Of a DNA stretch of 64,000 nt, positions 49,718 through 58,358 are shown in pieces. The DNA is from UBA2210 sp036825195 (GTDB taxonomy: Bacteria; Desulfobacterota; Syntrophia; Syntrophales; UBA2210). The DNA is taken from the NCBI GenBank assembly GCA_036825195.1, contig DAISYQ010000006.1:1-64000 (forward strand), given 5' to 3'. The notes beneath the pieces were generated by a model that was not told the origin of the DNA, searched no databases, and was given only the letters and a program-made list of their open reading frames with translations. The position numbers were made by a program, and so were the translations under genes. Every line of letters starts with the position of its first letter. The first letter of the stretch is position 1.

Positions 49718-50578
49718 TCAGCATGGATTACTATCGGATTCATTATTGATACATTCAATAACATGCCTGTATATTTCTTTTCTCGGCATGCCCATTTCTT
49801 CCGAGAGGGCATGTATGATATCTCTGGTGGAGGATTCGGGATCTTTTCGCGCTTCCTGGAATCGTGCCCGTATTTCTTCGGCAGATCGACCTGAGCTATC
49901 TCGCGGGGCTCCCGAAATAACCAGCGTGATTTCCCCTTTTATCTTCTTTCCCCGGAAAGATTTGCTGACTTCACGTACGGTACCTCGCAGGGTTTCTTCA
50001 TATATCTTCGTCAGTTCTCTGGAGACGGTGATCTCTCTGTTCCCGAGAATATCATTGACATCCTGAAGGGTTGCAGCAAGACGGTTGGGTGATTCATAGA
50101 ATACCATTGTTTTTGTTTCGTCCTTGATGGACTCCAGCAACTGTCTTCTCTTTCCGCTTCGGGTGGGCAGAAAGGCGAAGAAAACGAAGCTGTCCATGGG
50201 AAGACCTGAGACGTTAAGGGCGGCTATTGCGGCGACCGGTCCGGGAATGGGGACAACACTGATGGATTCAGCGATAGCCTTATTTACAAAGATATATCCG
50301 GGATCGGATATGCCGGGTGTGCCAGCATCGGAGACGTAGGCAATGTCCGTTCCATCATTCAGTTTTTCTATCAGGTGAACGCTCTTTTTCAGTTCGTTAC
50401 GATCGTGAAGGCTCGTGAGAGGTGTATCGATTCCATAGGTATCGAGGAGGATCTTCGTCCGACGCGTGTCTTCAGCGGCAATCAATCCTACCTCTTTGAG
50501 GGTGCGGATAGCACGGAGCGTTATATCCTCCAGGTTACCGATAGGAGTGGCGACGATATATAATGTTCCCTTGTGCAT
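49718..50578 (-). CDS. rsmI: 16S rRNA (cytidine1402-2'-O)-methyltransferase RsmI
   Basis: 286 aa from ATG at 50578 (the frame has a TTG at 50590). TLYIVATPIGNLEDITLRAIRTLKEVGLIAAEDTRRTKILL is the family N-terminus. VSDAGTPGISDPGY carries the SAM loop, and VPIPGPVAAIAALNVSGLPMDSFVFFAFLP is typical of tetrapyrrole-methylase folds. Modifies the ribosomal P site together with RsmH. Last gene of the translation block, 12 bases after yraN. Confidence 0.95.
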   Translation of the reverse strand: MHKGTLYIVATPIGNLEDITLRAIRTLKEVGLIAAEDTRRTKILLDTYGIDTPLTSLHDRNELKKSVHLIEKLNDGTDIAYVSDAGTPGISDPGYIFVNKAIAESISVVPIPGPVAAIAALNVSGLPMDSFVFFAFLPTRSGKRRQLLESIKDETKTMVFYESPNRLAATLQDVNDILGNREITVSRELTKIYEETLRGTVREVSKSFRGKKIKGEITLVISGAPRDSSGRSAEEIRARFQEARKDPESSTRDIIHALSEEMGMPRKEIYRHVIECINNESDSNPC

Positions 50579-50590
50579 AGCGGTTTTCAA

Positions 50591-50989
50591 TCAACAGTCC
50601 AGATCAAATGCGTTTTTTATAATTTTCACCCGATTGCCCTCCGGAAGGTAGGTGATAGCCACAATATCAAATCTGGCATTGTGGTCGGAGAGCCCCTTGT
50701 CCTGCAGATAATAGAGAGCAACTTTTGAGATCTTTTTCCGTTTGGTTATGCCGACCGCCTCTTCGGGTGAACCGAACAGGTCTGATTGTCTGCTCTTTAC
50801 CTCCACAAAGACGATCTCATCGGCATCCATGGTGACAATATCGATTTCTCCATACCGACATCTGTAATTCTTTTCAATAATCCGGTACCCTTCTTTCCGG
50901 AGACAGGAGGTCGCAATATCTTCCCCTTGAACTCCCTTTTTCCTGTTATTTGATCCGAAAGGATTTCCTGTGGATCTTGCATCGGCCAT
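50591..50989 (-). CDS. YraN-family (UPF0102) predicted endonuclease
   Basis: 132 aa. GVQGEDIATSCLRKEGYRIIEKNYRCRYGEIDIVTMDADEIVFVEVKSR shows the restriction-endonuclease-like active site (E, D, E-x-K). The family is a frequent companion of rsmI and rnhB, as here; its true role is unclear. It overlaps the end of rnhB by 44 bases. Confidence 0.92.
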   Translation of the reverse strand: MADARSTGNPFGSNNRKKGVQGEDIATSCLRKEGYRIIEKNYRCRYGEIDIVTMDADEIVFVEVKSRQSDLFGSPEEAVGITKRKKISKVALYYLQDKGLSDHNARFDIVAITYLPEGNRVKIIKNAFDLDC

Positions 50990-51530
50990 ATTGCTTCACT
51001 GCCTCTCGATGCTCTTTGGTTCCGTACCCTTTGTTCTTGAGGAAATTATACTGTGGGTATGAGACATGATATCTGTCCATGAGATGATCTCGCGATACCT
51101 TGGCAATTATGGAAGCGGCTGCCACGGAAACACTCAGGGAATCTCCCTTGACAATTGTTTCCTGCGGGATAGGGATGTCGATGGTATTTATGCCGTCTAT
51201 GAGGAGATAATCCGGTCGGGTGGAAAGATTCTGGACGGCTATTTTCATTGCGGCGAGTGTTGCCTGGAGGATGTTGATTTTGTCTATGGTAGAAGCTTCT
51301 ATTGCGCCCAATCCGATAGAGACGGCATCATCTCTTATTATCTTGTATAGGGTCTCTCTTTTCTTAGGAGTCAGTTTTTTCGAGTCTCTGATCTCCCCGT
51401 TTGTGTAACCTGGAGGAAAGATTACGGCTGCTGCGAGAACGGGGCCCGCGAGGGGCCCTCTTCCTGCTTCATCGACACCTGCAATCGTTTCGAAACCTTG
51501 GAATCGTGCACGCAGCTCAAATCCGTACAT
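50946..51530 (-). CDS. rnhB: Ribonuclease HII
   Basis: 194 aa. Removes ribonucleotides from DNA and RNA primers. TIAGVDEAGRGPLAGPVLAAAVIFP carries the catalytic Asp-Glu pair, GINTIDIPIPQETIVKGDSLSVSVAAASIIAKVSRD carries further acidic residues, and YPQYNFLKNKGYGTKEHREAV is the typical C-terminal part. ATG at 51530 lies one base after the rplS stop and is preferred to a TTG at 51545. Confidence 0.95.
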   Translation of the reverse strand: MYGFELRARFQGFETIAGVDEAGRGPLAGPVLAAAVIFPPGYTNGEIRDSKKLTPKKRETLYKIIRDDAVSIGLGAIEASTIDKINILQATLAAMKIAVQNLSTRPDYLLIDGINTIDIPIPQETIVKGDSLSVSVAAASIIAKVSRDHLMDRYHVSYPQYNFLKNKGYGTKEHREAVKQYGRCKIHRKSFRIK

Positions 51531-51531
51531 C

Positions 51532-51879
51532 TCATCTTCTGCCAAGTTCCTTTATCCTTGCCTTCTTGCCCTTGAGATCTCTCAGGTAATACAGCCTTGA
51601 ACGTCTGACTCTACCCCGCATTACAACCTCTATCTTATCGATGATGGGGGAATGAAGGGGAAATGTCCTCTCGACTCCTATGCCGTTAGATATCTTTCTT
51701 ACGGTAAAGGTTGCGCGGTTCTGTCCCGCTCTTTTGCGGATAACAGATCCCTGAAAAACCTGAATCCTTTCCTTCTGACCCTCGATGATCTTCACATGCA
51801 CTTTCAAGGTGTCACCCGGTTTGAAACCGGGAATATCAGCTCTCATCTGTTCTTTCTCAATAATATCGAGAACATTCAT
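51532..51879 (-). CDS. rplS: Ribosomal protein L19
   Basis: 115 aa. IIEKEQMRADIPGFKPGDTLKVHVKIIEGQKERIQVFQGSVIRKRAG is the classical L19 N-terminal half, and GVERTFPLHSPIIDKIEVVMRGRVRRSRLYYLRDLKGKKARIKE the second. GAGGAGG precedes the start. Placed after trmD and the SPOUT methyltransferase, as in many Desulfobacterota. Confidence 0.97.
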   Translation of the reverse strand: MNVLDIIEKEQMRADIPGFKPGDTLKVHVKIIEGQKERIQVFQGSVIRKRAGQNRATFTVRKISNGIGVERTFPLHSPIIDKIEVVMRGRVRRSRLYYLRDLKGKKARIKELGRR

Positions 51880-51919
51880 AGTTTTAAATCCTCCTCTGAA
51901 ATATCATATTTACATGTTG

Positions 51920-52480
51920 TTATTGTCCACATAATCTATCCAATGTAATGGCTGCGGCCGAACGGACAGATAAGTGATTATAATCCGAACTTCCCCGTAT
52001 CGGTTCAACAAAAAAGTCAGCTTTTTCGACAACCTCGTCGGCTATTCCCCATCCCGTTCCAAAGACTATCAGAAAGGTCTCTTCGCTTTTCGATATCTTT
52101 TCTTTCAGGGCTTCGTAGGTCAGAGGTTCTCTCCGGGATGAGGCGCTTGTGACCACCACATGCACCTTTTCTCCGCTTTCCTGCGATATGGCCGTTATTG
52201 CATCATCAAGAGTTTCTTCCAGCCTTATGATATCGAAAGCCTCTTTTCTGGAAGGATTGTAGATGATGCCGTATCCCTCCTGCCAGTGGCGGAGGATACG
52301 TTCCACAAACGCCTGTTGCTGTTCTATCGGCGTTATGATGTAAAACCCTTTCACATCGTATGTCCTGGCGGCCCTTGATATGTCGTGTAGATCCATGTTG
52401 GTAACCGCCGTTGTCACAATATCGCCCCTTTTGTTGTAAACAGGGTAGTGTAAAAGAGCAATGTACAAATTTTTATACAA
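51920..52480 (-). CDS. SPOUT-type RNA methyltransferase (Methyltrn_RNA_4 family)
   Basis: 186 aa from a TTG at 52480; AGGAG sits eight bases ahead and the start overlaps the trmD end by eight bases. MYKNLYIALLHYPVYNKRGDIVTTAVTNMDLHDISRAARTYDV is typical of the family usually found beside trmD. The SAM knot is in FLIVFGTGWGIADEV and the end DYNHLSVRSAAAITLDRL is a classic SPOUT trefoil tail. Target RNA unknown. Confidence 0.85.
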   Translation of the reverse strand: MYKNLYIALLHYPVYNKRGDIVTTAVTNMDLHDISRAARTYDVKGFYIITPIEQQQAFVERILRHWQEGYGIIYNPSRKEAFDIIRLEETLDDAITAISQESGEKVHVVVTSASSRREPLTYEALKEKISKSEETFLIVFGTGWGIADEVVEKADFFVEPIRGSSDYNHLSVRSAAAITLDRLCGQ

Positions 52481-53216
52481 ATTCAGGATCTCCTGCAAGT
52501 TCTTCGAGCATCCTTGTATCTTCTTCCGTAAGATCTGCCCGTTTCAACAACTCAGGTCTTCTTTGGAGCGTCCTCCTGAGAGACTCCTTGCGCCTCCATT
52601 CGTCTATATTCTTTTGATGCCCCGAGACCAGCACTTCGGGAACAATCCAACCGTTATATTCCCTTGGTCGTGTGTAGTGAGGCCCTTCAAGAAGTCCGGT
52701 TGAAAATGAATCATATAAGACCGATTCACTGTTTCCTACAAACCCCGGTACAAGACGCGAAACAGCATCCAGGACAACCATTGCAGGCAGTTCCCCCCCG
52801 CTCAGAACGTAATCACCTATCGATATCTCTCTGTCGACGAGGTGTTCTCTGATTCTTTCGTCAACTCCCTCGTAGTGTCCGCATATCAGGACAATCCTTG
52901 AATATTGCGAGAGTTCTTCTGCGGTTTTCTGTTTAAAGGATTCCCCCTGTGGTGAAAGTAGGATGACAACTGTTTTATCCCCTGAGGGGGCTATGGCCTT
53001 CAGGGCGTCTGCGACAGGCTCTATTTTCATTACCATTCCACCGCCCCCTCCGTAAGGGGTGTCATCGGTGGTTTTATGCCTGTCGTGTGCATAATCGCGA
53101 ATGTTGTAAAGATTTATTTCGATCAGGCCCTTATCTATGGACTTTTTTGTAAGGCTGCTGCCGAGAAAAGAATGAAACATCTCTGGAAAGACGGTCAAGA
53201 TATCAAAAACAATCAT
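52473..53216 (-). CDS. trmD: tRNA (guanine37-N1)-methyltransferase
   Basis: 247 aa. Adds m1G37 to tRNAs to keep the reading frame. FDILTVFPEMFHSFLGSSLTKKSIDKGLIEINLYNIRDYAHDRHKTTDDTPYGGGGGMVMKIEP is unmistakable; VILLSPQGESFKQKTAEEL, LICGHYEGVDERIREHLVDREISIGDYVLSGGELPAM form the SAM knot. It starts one base after rimM ends. Length usual. Confidence 0.97.
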   Translation of the reverse strand: MIVFDILTVFPEMFHSFLGSSLTKKSIDKGLIEINLYNIRDYAHDRHKTTDDTPYGGGGGMVMKIEPVADALKAIAPSGDKTVVILLSPQGESFKQKTAEELSQYSRIVLICGHYEGVDERIREHLVDREISIGDYVLSGGELPAMVVLDAVSRLVPGFVGNSESVLYDSFSTGLLEGPHYTRPREYNGWIVPEVLVSGHQKNIDEWRRKESLRRTLQRRPELLKRADLTEEDTRMLEELAGDPEFV

Positions 53217-53217
53217 T

Positions 53218-53712
53218 TTACAGGCCTTCGGGAAGCATTACAATCATAATGCCTTTTTCGATATCGATCTTTTTTACCACGTCATCGAAGGCGGGAATGA
53301 GGATTTCTCTTTCACCATTGTTGCAGACATATACATCATTACTTCCCGTTGGTACTATAGTGGTCAACCTTCCCAGTTCCTGACCTTCTTCCGTGACAAC
53401 GTCAAGACCGATAATATCTTTCCAGTAGTACTCACCGTCCGAAAGATCCTCCGAAGGCGTGAAAACAGAGCGCCCTACCAGCTGAACGGCCGATTCCAGA
53501 GTGTCTATACCTTCAAGATCAAGAAAAAAGGAACGATACTTGATGGCGACCCTCTTGACACTAAAGGAAGTCACATGATCCTCATCATCACCTATGAAGA
53601 CATCCGTTAAGGTCTCAAGCACCTCTGCCGATTCACAATATGAAAGAACTTTAAGCCGGCCCTTAAGACCGATGGTTTTGACGATTTTTCCTATCTCAAT
53701 AAGGTCGCGCAC
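53218..53712 (-). CDS. rimM: Ribosome maturation factor RimM
   Basis: 164 aa from a GTG start at 53712, directly after the khpA stop. LIEIGKIVKTIGLKGRLKVLSYCESAEVL is the RimM N-terminal barrel. DGEYYWKDIIGLDVVTEEGQELGRLTTIVPTGSNDVYV and REILIPAFDDVVKKIDIEKGIMIVMLPEGL form the PRC-type domain. Assists 30S subunit maturation, binding S19. Confidence 0.95.
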   Translation of the reverse strand: MRDLIEIGKIVKTIGLKGRLKVLSYCESAEVLETLTDVFIGDDEDHVTSFSVKRVAIKYRSFFLDLEGIDTLESAVQLVGRSVFTPSEDLSDGEYYWKDIIGLDVVTEEGQELGRLTTIVPTGSNDVYVCNNGEREILIPAFDDVVKKIDIEKGIMIVMLPEGL

Positions 53713-53943
53713 TTACTCAATGATTTCAAGAACCGCCCTTTTATGGATCTTGGATGATGAAGCACTCAAGATGGTTCTCATCGCCTTTGCGGTCTTTCCT
53801 TGTTTTCCAATAACCTTACCCAGGTCATCTTTCGCGACTCTCAATTCAATTACAGAGGTTTGCTCCCCGATTACTTCAGTGCAATCAACTTCTTCAGGAT
53901 GATCTACTAAAGCTTGAGCCATATACTTGACCAAATCTTTCAT
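53713..53943 (-). CDS. khpA: KH-domain RNA-binding protein KhpA
   Basis: 76 aa. KDLVKYMAQALVDHPEEVDCTEVIGEQ and the GxxG loop in DDLGKVIGKQGKTAKAMRTIL are typical of KhpA (YlqC). Small RNA chaperone working with KhpB in other bacteria. Sits between rpsP and rimM as in the conserved block. Confidence 0.94.
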   Translation of the reverse strand: MKDLVKYMAQALVDHPEEVDCTEVIGEQTSVIELRVAKDDLGKVIGKQGKTAKAMRTILSASSSKIHKRAVLEIIE

Positions 53944-54009
53944 CGCAACAACCTCCAGTGATTTTTAGAATAAGTAGGACACAGATCGTCTATTTTCCTA
54001 AACTCCCGT

Positions 54010-54273
54010 CTACGCCTTTTCCACCTTTGGTACGATAAGCCCTTTTTTGTTAAGCAGACTTAATACCGTCTGAGTCGGTATGGCTCCCTTCGAGAGCCAG
54101 TCCGCTACCCGATCTTCCTTGAGGTTTATCTCAGCCGGCTCCTTCATCGGATCATAATTTCCGACGATTTCGATGAATCGTCCATCACGCGGCGCCTCGT
54201 TTTCAGCCACCACAATTCTGTAGAAAGGTTTCTTTTTTGCTCCCATTCGCGTTAATCGTATCTTTAATGCCAT
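54010..54273 (-). CDS. rpsP: Ribosomal protein S16
   Basis: 87 aa from ATG at 54273 (an in-frame GTG at 54288 lies inside the AGGAGGTGAT ribosome site and is less likely). ALKIRLTRMGAKKKPFYRIVVAENEAPRDGRFIEIVGNYDP is the S16 signature. The tail ends NKKGLIVPKVEKA. Follows ffh by about 65 bases. Confidence 0.96.
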   Translation of the reverse strand: MALKIRLTRMGAKKKPFYRIVVAENEAPRDGRFIEIVGNYDPMKEPAEINLKEDRVADWLSKGAIPTQTVLSLLNKKGLIVPKVEKA

Positions 54274-54339
54274 TCCTTGGGTTATCACCTCCTGATGATT
54301 AATTTCGGATTAATATTTGCTTCTAACATATCTTTTATT

Positions 54340-55674
54340 TTATTTAAAGGGGAAATTGCCCCTCATCATTGATTTCATCCCACCCTTTGTCAGCCTTTTC
54401 ATCATCTTTCTCATCTCAATGTAATTTTTGAGAACTTTGTTGACATCCTGTACGGTAGTTCCACTCCCCTTGGCAATCCTTTTTCTTCTTTGGCCGTCTA
54501 TGATCTTGTAGTTGAGACGCTCCTTCTTTGTCATGGAATCGATGATGGCGGTTGTTTTCACCAACTCGCGCTCGTCAGGCGTCGCATTTTTCAGGGCCTT
54601 TATCTTTCCCAGTCCCGGGATCATCCCGATAATATCCTGAAGAGACCCCATCTTCTTGATTTGTGTCAGCTGTTTTTTCAGGTCATCCAGTGTAAACGAA
54701 TCTTTTCTGATCTTTTTTTCGAGTTCTTTTGCGGCCTTTTCGTCTACGGTTGTCTGGGCTTTCTCGACGAGGGTCAATATATCACCCATGCCGAGTATTC
54801 TGGATGCTATGCGTTCCGGGTGAAAGACTTCCAGTGCATCGGTCTTTTCGCCCATGCCGATAAACTTGATCGGTTTCCCGGTTATCTTTTTCAGCGATAG
54901 CGCCGCTCCTCCACGGGCATCGCCATCCATCTTGGTCAACACAACACCGTCTATACCCAGCAGGCCGTCAAACTTTTCTGCCACGGATACGGCATCCTGG
55001 CCTGTCATGGCATCGGCGACAAAGAGTATCTCAGATGGCTGAATGGCGTCTTTTATCCGCTTCAACTCATCCATCAACTCGTCGTCGATATGCAACCTGC
55101 CAGCGGTGTCTATGATCAGGGTATCGGAACCGTTTGATTTCGCGTCTTCAACGGCATCAACACAGATCTTTATCGGGTCATCCAAACCTTTGGAATCGTA
55201 GACAGGTACATGGATCTTTTCCCCGAGGATCTTCAGTTGTTCAATGGCGGCAGGTCTGTATATGTCGACAGAGACAAGAGATACCCTGTGATCCTGAACT
55301 GTCAGGTAGCGGGCGAGTTTTGCTGCTGTTGTTGTCTTGCCGCATCCCTGAAGTCCGACGAGCATAACGGGAGCTGGAAACCGGTTGGAGAGGTTCAGGT
55401 GACTGCTCTCGGTTCCCATCAGTTCAATGAGTCTGTTGTGGACGATTTTGACGATCTGTTGGCCGGGACTTATACTGTCTAGGATTTCCTGACCGATAGC
55501 TCTCTCACTGACATCTTCGATAAATTCTCTGGTTACCCTGAAATTGACATCCGCCTCGAGGAGTGCCATTCGGATATCTTTCATGGCAGCCTTGACGTTC
55601 TCTTCGTCGAGGATGCCCTTTCCCCTGAGTCTCTTGAAGACGGTGTCCAGTTTCTCGGTTAAATTTTCAAACAT
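54340..55674 (-). CDS. ffh: Signal recognition particle protein Ffh
   Basis: 444-aa SRP54 GTPase that targets membrane proteins. An N domain is followed by the G domain with VGLQGCGKTTTAAKLARYL, DIYRPAAIEQL, DTAGRLHIDDELMDEL, LTKMDGDARGGAALS and FIGMGEKTDALEVF. The Met-rich M domain ends the protein (KMGSLQDIIGMIPGLGK; NYIEMRKMMKRLTKGGMKSMM). All expected elements are present. Confidence 0.97.
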   Translation of the reverse strand: MFENLTEKLDTVFKRLRGKGILDEENVKAAMKDIRMALLEADVNFRVTREFIEDVSERAIGQEILDSISPGQQIVKIVHNRLIELMGTESSHLNLSNRFPAPVMLVGLQGCGKTTTAAKLARYLTVQDHRVSLVSVDIYRPAAIEQLKILGEKIHVPVYDSKGLDDPIKICVDAVEDAKSNGSDTLIIDTAGRLHIDDELMDELKRIKDAIQPSEILFVADAMTGQDAVSVAEKFDGLLGIDGVVLTKMDGDARGGAALSLKKITGKPIKFIGMGEKTDALEVFHPERIASRILGMGDILTLVEKAQTTVDEKAAKELEKKIRKDSFTLDDLKKQLTQIKKMGSLQDIIGMIPGLGKIKALKNATPDERELVKTTAIIDSMTKKERLNYKIIDGQRRKRIAKGSGTTVQDVNKVLKNYIEMRKMMKRLTKGGMKSMMRGNFPFK

Positions 55675-55692
55675 GATGATTTATCCTGATTC

Positions 55693-56283
55693 CTAGTTCC
55701 TTATAACAAGACATTTGATACCCCGTACCTTCTTTTCCAGTAGTGAAGCAATCCGCTTGGCATCGTCATATGTTGCGAACCCTTGCAGCTTTATACGGAA
55801 CCATCTCCCGCTTGAGCGAAGGATAACCTCATCCACTTGTGGAGAATACCCCATATCGGATAATTTTACCTTCAGATTTTCTGTCCGGTTTCTATCCCTG
55901 AAAGATGCTACCTGAATAATATATCGGGTGTCCTCCTGTTGTTTTACCGGTGGGTTGTTCTTTACGGTACGTTTTTCTCCCTCCCTGCCTGCAAAGGTGC
56001 TCTTGACGGTGTCACGATTTCCCTTCAGCGTATCATAAAAGGTGAATTCAAAATCATCTTCTTTTTCGGCTGTTTCTACAGAAATATCGGTTCTTTTTGT
56101 AATTTTTTCCTTTATGGCGTCGGGTATGCCCTTTGCTATCTTTTCCGGATAACTTTCAATGTTTTTCCCGACCATTACTCCTCCTATGAAGGAGAATAGC
56201 AGACATAGGGCAATAATAACTGTGAAAAAGAACAGGCCGAATTTACCCAGCTTGAATTCGAAATCTTCGGATTTCCGCGGCAT
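55693..56283 (-). CDS. SPOR-domain membrane protein
   Basis: 196 aa. An N-terminal membrane helix (about 15-38) leads to a charged periplasmic linker. A C-terminal SPOR domain (about 118-196) reads TRYIIQVASFRDRNRTENLKVKLSDMGYSPQVDEV and GFATYDDAKRIASLLEKKVRGIKCLVI. SPOR domains bind denuded peptidoglycan at the division site. Located between argS and ffh on the same strand. Confidence 0.9.
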   Translation of the reverse strand: MPRKSEDFEFKLGKFGLFFFTVIIALCLLFSFIGGVMVGKNIESYPEKIAKGIPDAIKEKITKRTDISVETAEKEDDFEFTFYDTLKGNRDTVKSTFAGREGEKRTVKNNPPVKQQEDTRYIIQVASFRDRNRTENLKVKLSDMGYSPQVDEVILRSSGRWFRIKLQGFATYDDAKRIASLLEKKVRGIKCLVIRN

Positions 56284-56326
56284 ACCTCTAACCTTTGTCC
56301 GGAATTACACATTAACGATACGATTT

Positions 56327-57988
56327 TCACATTCGTTCGGGCGCAGAAACTCCTAATAACCTGAGGGCATTGCGGATGACAATAGCCGTGGTTTTGATCA
56401 GAAACAGTCGTGCCTTCGTCATTTCGATGTCATCGGAGACAACTTTGTGTTTATTGTAAAAACTGTGAAATATTGAGGCAAGATCATTAATGTAGTAGGG
56501 TATGCGATGCGGTTCAAGCGTCTTTACACTTCCCTCGACCATCTCCGGGAATGCGTCGATCATCTTGGCAAGATCGTGTTCTTCCGGCGCGACAAGAAGT
56601 TCGGGACGGATGTCATTATAAACGGGAATTCGGTAACCCTGCTCCTCTGCAAGTCTCATAATGCTGGAGATCCTGGCATGGGCGTACTGAACATAATAGA
56701 CGGGGTTCTCACTTGATTGAGCCTTCGCAAGTTCCAGGTCAAAGTCAAGATGACTGTTTGATCTTCTCATAAGGAAGTTGTATCTGGCTGCGTCTTTTCC
56801 CACCTCCTCGGTCACTTCTCTTGTAGTGACAAATTCACCGGACCTGGTTGACATGGGAACCGGAACCCCGCCCCTCAAAAGGTTCACCAGTTGAACCAGG
56901 ATCACTTCAAGATCCTCCTTCTTTCTGCCGAGAGCCTGAATGCCTGCCTGCATTCTGGGAATATATCCGTGATGATCGGCTCCCCACACATTTATGATCT
57001 TGTCGAAACCTCTTGCGTACTTGTTTTGATGATATGCGATATCGGCGGCAAAATACGTCGGATCGCCATTTCCCCTCACAACGACCCGATCTTTCTCATC
57101 GCCGGAATCCGTCGTCTTGAACCACAGGGTGCCCTCTGCCTCGTATATGAAGCCTTCCTCCCTGAGTTTCCGAATGATCTTCGCAACGCCATCGTTGACG
57201 TACAGTTCACTTTCGCTGAAATAGCGGTCGAATGTTATGCCAAGGGCTTCAAGATCTTCTTTTATTCCTTCCAAGATGGAGTCGGCCGCGTATTTTGTCA
57301 GAAAACCTATTGAGCTTTCCTTGTCTGCTCTGAACTTGTCGCCGAATTTGATATATATTTCCCGTGCAAGTTCAGTAATATACTCTCCCTGGTAACAATC
57401 TTCGGGGAATACAATATCATCACCCATCAGTTCCAGATACCGGAAATAGACGGATTCACCCAGCCGATTCATCTGATTACCGGCATCATTTATGTAGTAT
57501 TCCCTGGACACCGAGTATCCCGATGCCTGCAAGATATTGGCGACGGTATCGCCAATGACGGCGCCCCGAGCATGTCCGATATGGAGTGGGCCTGTGGGAT
57601 TGGCGCTTACGAATTCCACCTGAACCCGGATTCCGTCTCCGATGTCGGAGTGGCCGTAGTTGTCTCCGAGTGTATCCACCTCTTCCAGAAGCGTGGACCA
57701 TATACCGCTTCTGATGAAAAAGTTTATGAAACCTGGGCCAGCTATCTCAATTTTATCCAATATCCTATCGCTGTCGTTGATATTTTTGACAATGCGTTCT
57801 GCTATCTTACGGGGAGCCTCTCTTTGGCTCGATGCAAGCACCATAGCTATATTGGACGCGTAATCTCCATGAGAGCCTTCTTTGGGTAGCTCTACTTCTA
57901 TGGGAGGAATGTCCGTTTTCTTTAATAGTTCTTTTTTAATACAGGAATTGATCGATTCTTCGAGGAGTCTGGTAAGTTTCTTTTTCAT
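56327..57988 (-). CDS. argS: Arginyl-tRNA synthetase
   Basis: 553 aa, class I synthetase. The HIGH motif is in SANPTGPLHIGHARGAVIGDTVANILQASGY. The KMSKS-equivalent region is VPMSTRSGEFVTTREVTEEVGKDAARYNFLMR. The anticodon-binding domain closes the protein (HRIPYYINDLASIFHSFYNKHKV). ATG at 57988 is used instead of 58054, as the family begins KKKLTRLLEESI. The ribosome site is weak. Confidence 0.96.
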   Translation of the reverse strand: MKKKLTRLLEESINSCIKKELLKKTDIPPIEVELPKEGSHGDYASNIAMVLASSQREAPRKIAERIVKNINDSDRILDKIEIAGPGFINFFIRSGIWSTLLEEVDTLGDNYGHSDIGDGIRVQVEFVSANPTGPLHIGHARGAVIGDTVANILQASGYSVSREYYINDAGNQMNRLGESVYFRYLELMGDDIVFPEDCYQGEYITELAREIYIKFGDKFRADKESSIGFLTKYAADSILEGIKEDLEALGITFDRYFSESELYVNDGVAKIIRKLREEGFIYEAEGTLWFKTTDSGDEKDRVVVRGNGDPTYFAADIAYHQNKYARGFDKIINVWGADHHGYIPRMQAGIQALGRKKEDLEVILVQLVNLLRGGVPVPMSTRSGEFVTTREVTEEVGKDAARYNFLMRRSNSHLDFDLELAKAQSSENPVYYVQYAHARISSIMRLAEEQGYRIPVYNDIRPELLVAPEEHDLAKMIDAFPEMVEGSVKTLEPHRIPYYINDLASIFHSFYNKHKVVSDDIEMTKARLFLIKTTAIVIRNALRLLGVSAPERM

Positions 57989-58020
57989 AGGTCTGAGTGA
58001 ATTCTTCCTTATGCACAAAA

Positions 58021-58045
58021 CGAAAAAGTTGGCCCGAAAGCCAAC
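58021..58045 (-). terminator. Intrinsic terminator
   Basis: On the minus strand GTTGGC (58045-58040) pairs with GCCAAC (58033-58028) across TTTCGG, followed by TTTTTC. It lies after the 56-aa protein gene and before argS, so it would end that short transcript. Confidence 0.65.
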
Positions 58046-58104
58046 CTTTCTCAAATAACTTCAAAGCGGTACAGCTCTATACGCCTTTCACCCGCTTTGT
58101 CGAT

Positions 58105-58275
58105 TTATCTATTATCCATTTTTTCTATTTCGTCAATATCTTTATCTTTGATGGCAAGATCTCTTGTAAAATCGGGGCAATTAACTTTTCCACTGGCGTC
58201 CTTGGAGACGGTAAACCGTTTGGCACAGGTTCCTCTCCATGCACATATAGAGCAATATCTCTTCTGTGTACCCAT
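58105..58275 (-). CDS. 56-aa cysteine-motif protein (unrecognised small family)
   Basis: Translated by hand. ATG at 58275 with GGAGGT about seven bases ahead, TAA at 58107-58105. The protein begins MGTQKRYCSICAWRGTCAKR, continues with a linker containing CPDFTRDL, and ends IDEIEKMDNR. Four cysteines (8, 11, 17, 33) could bind zinc or a cluster. I recall similar CAWRGxCxKRF-CPDF(Y)TRDL proteins in Desulfobacterota but know no function. A terminator follows. Because it is short, it is easily missed. Confidence 0.75.
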   Translation of the reverse strand: MGTQKRYCSICAWRGTCAKRFTVSKDASGKVNCPDFTRDLAIKDKDIDEIEKMDNR

Positions 58276-58358
58276 GAACCCTACCTCCGATCTATAAATC
58301 TTTTATCTAATGATATATGTAGGGCTTTTTCAAGTCAAGGAATTTCGACTTTTCGTTC

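Noticed and set aside
50946..50989. 44-base overlap of rnhB and yraN as a frameshift or assembly error
   Set aside because: Both proteins keep complete family termini, and overlaps of this kind are common for this gene pair.
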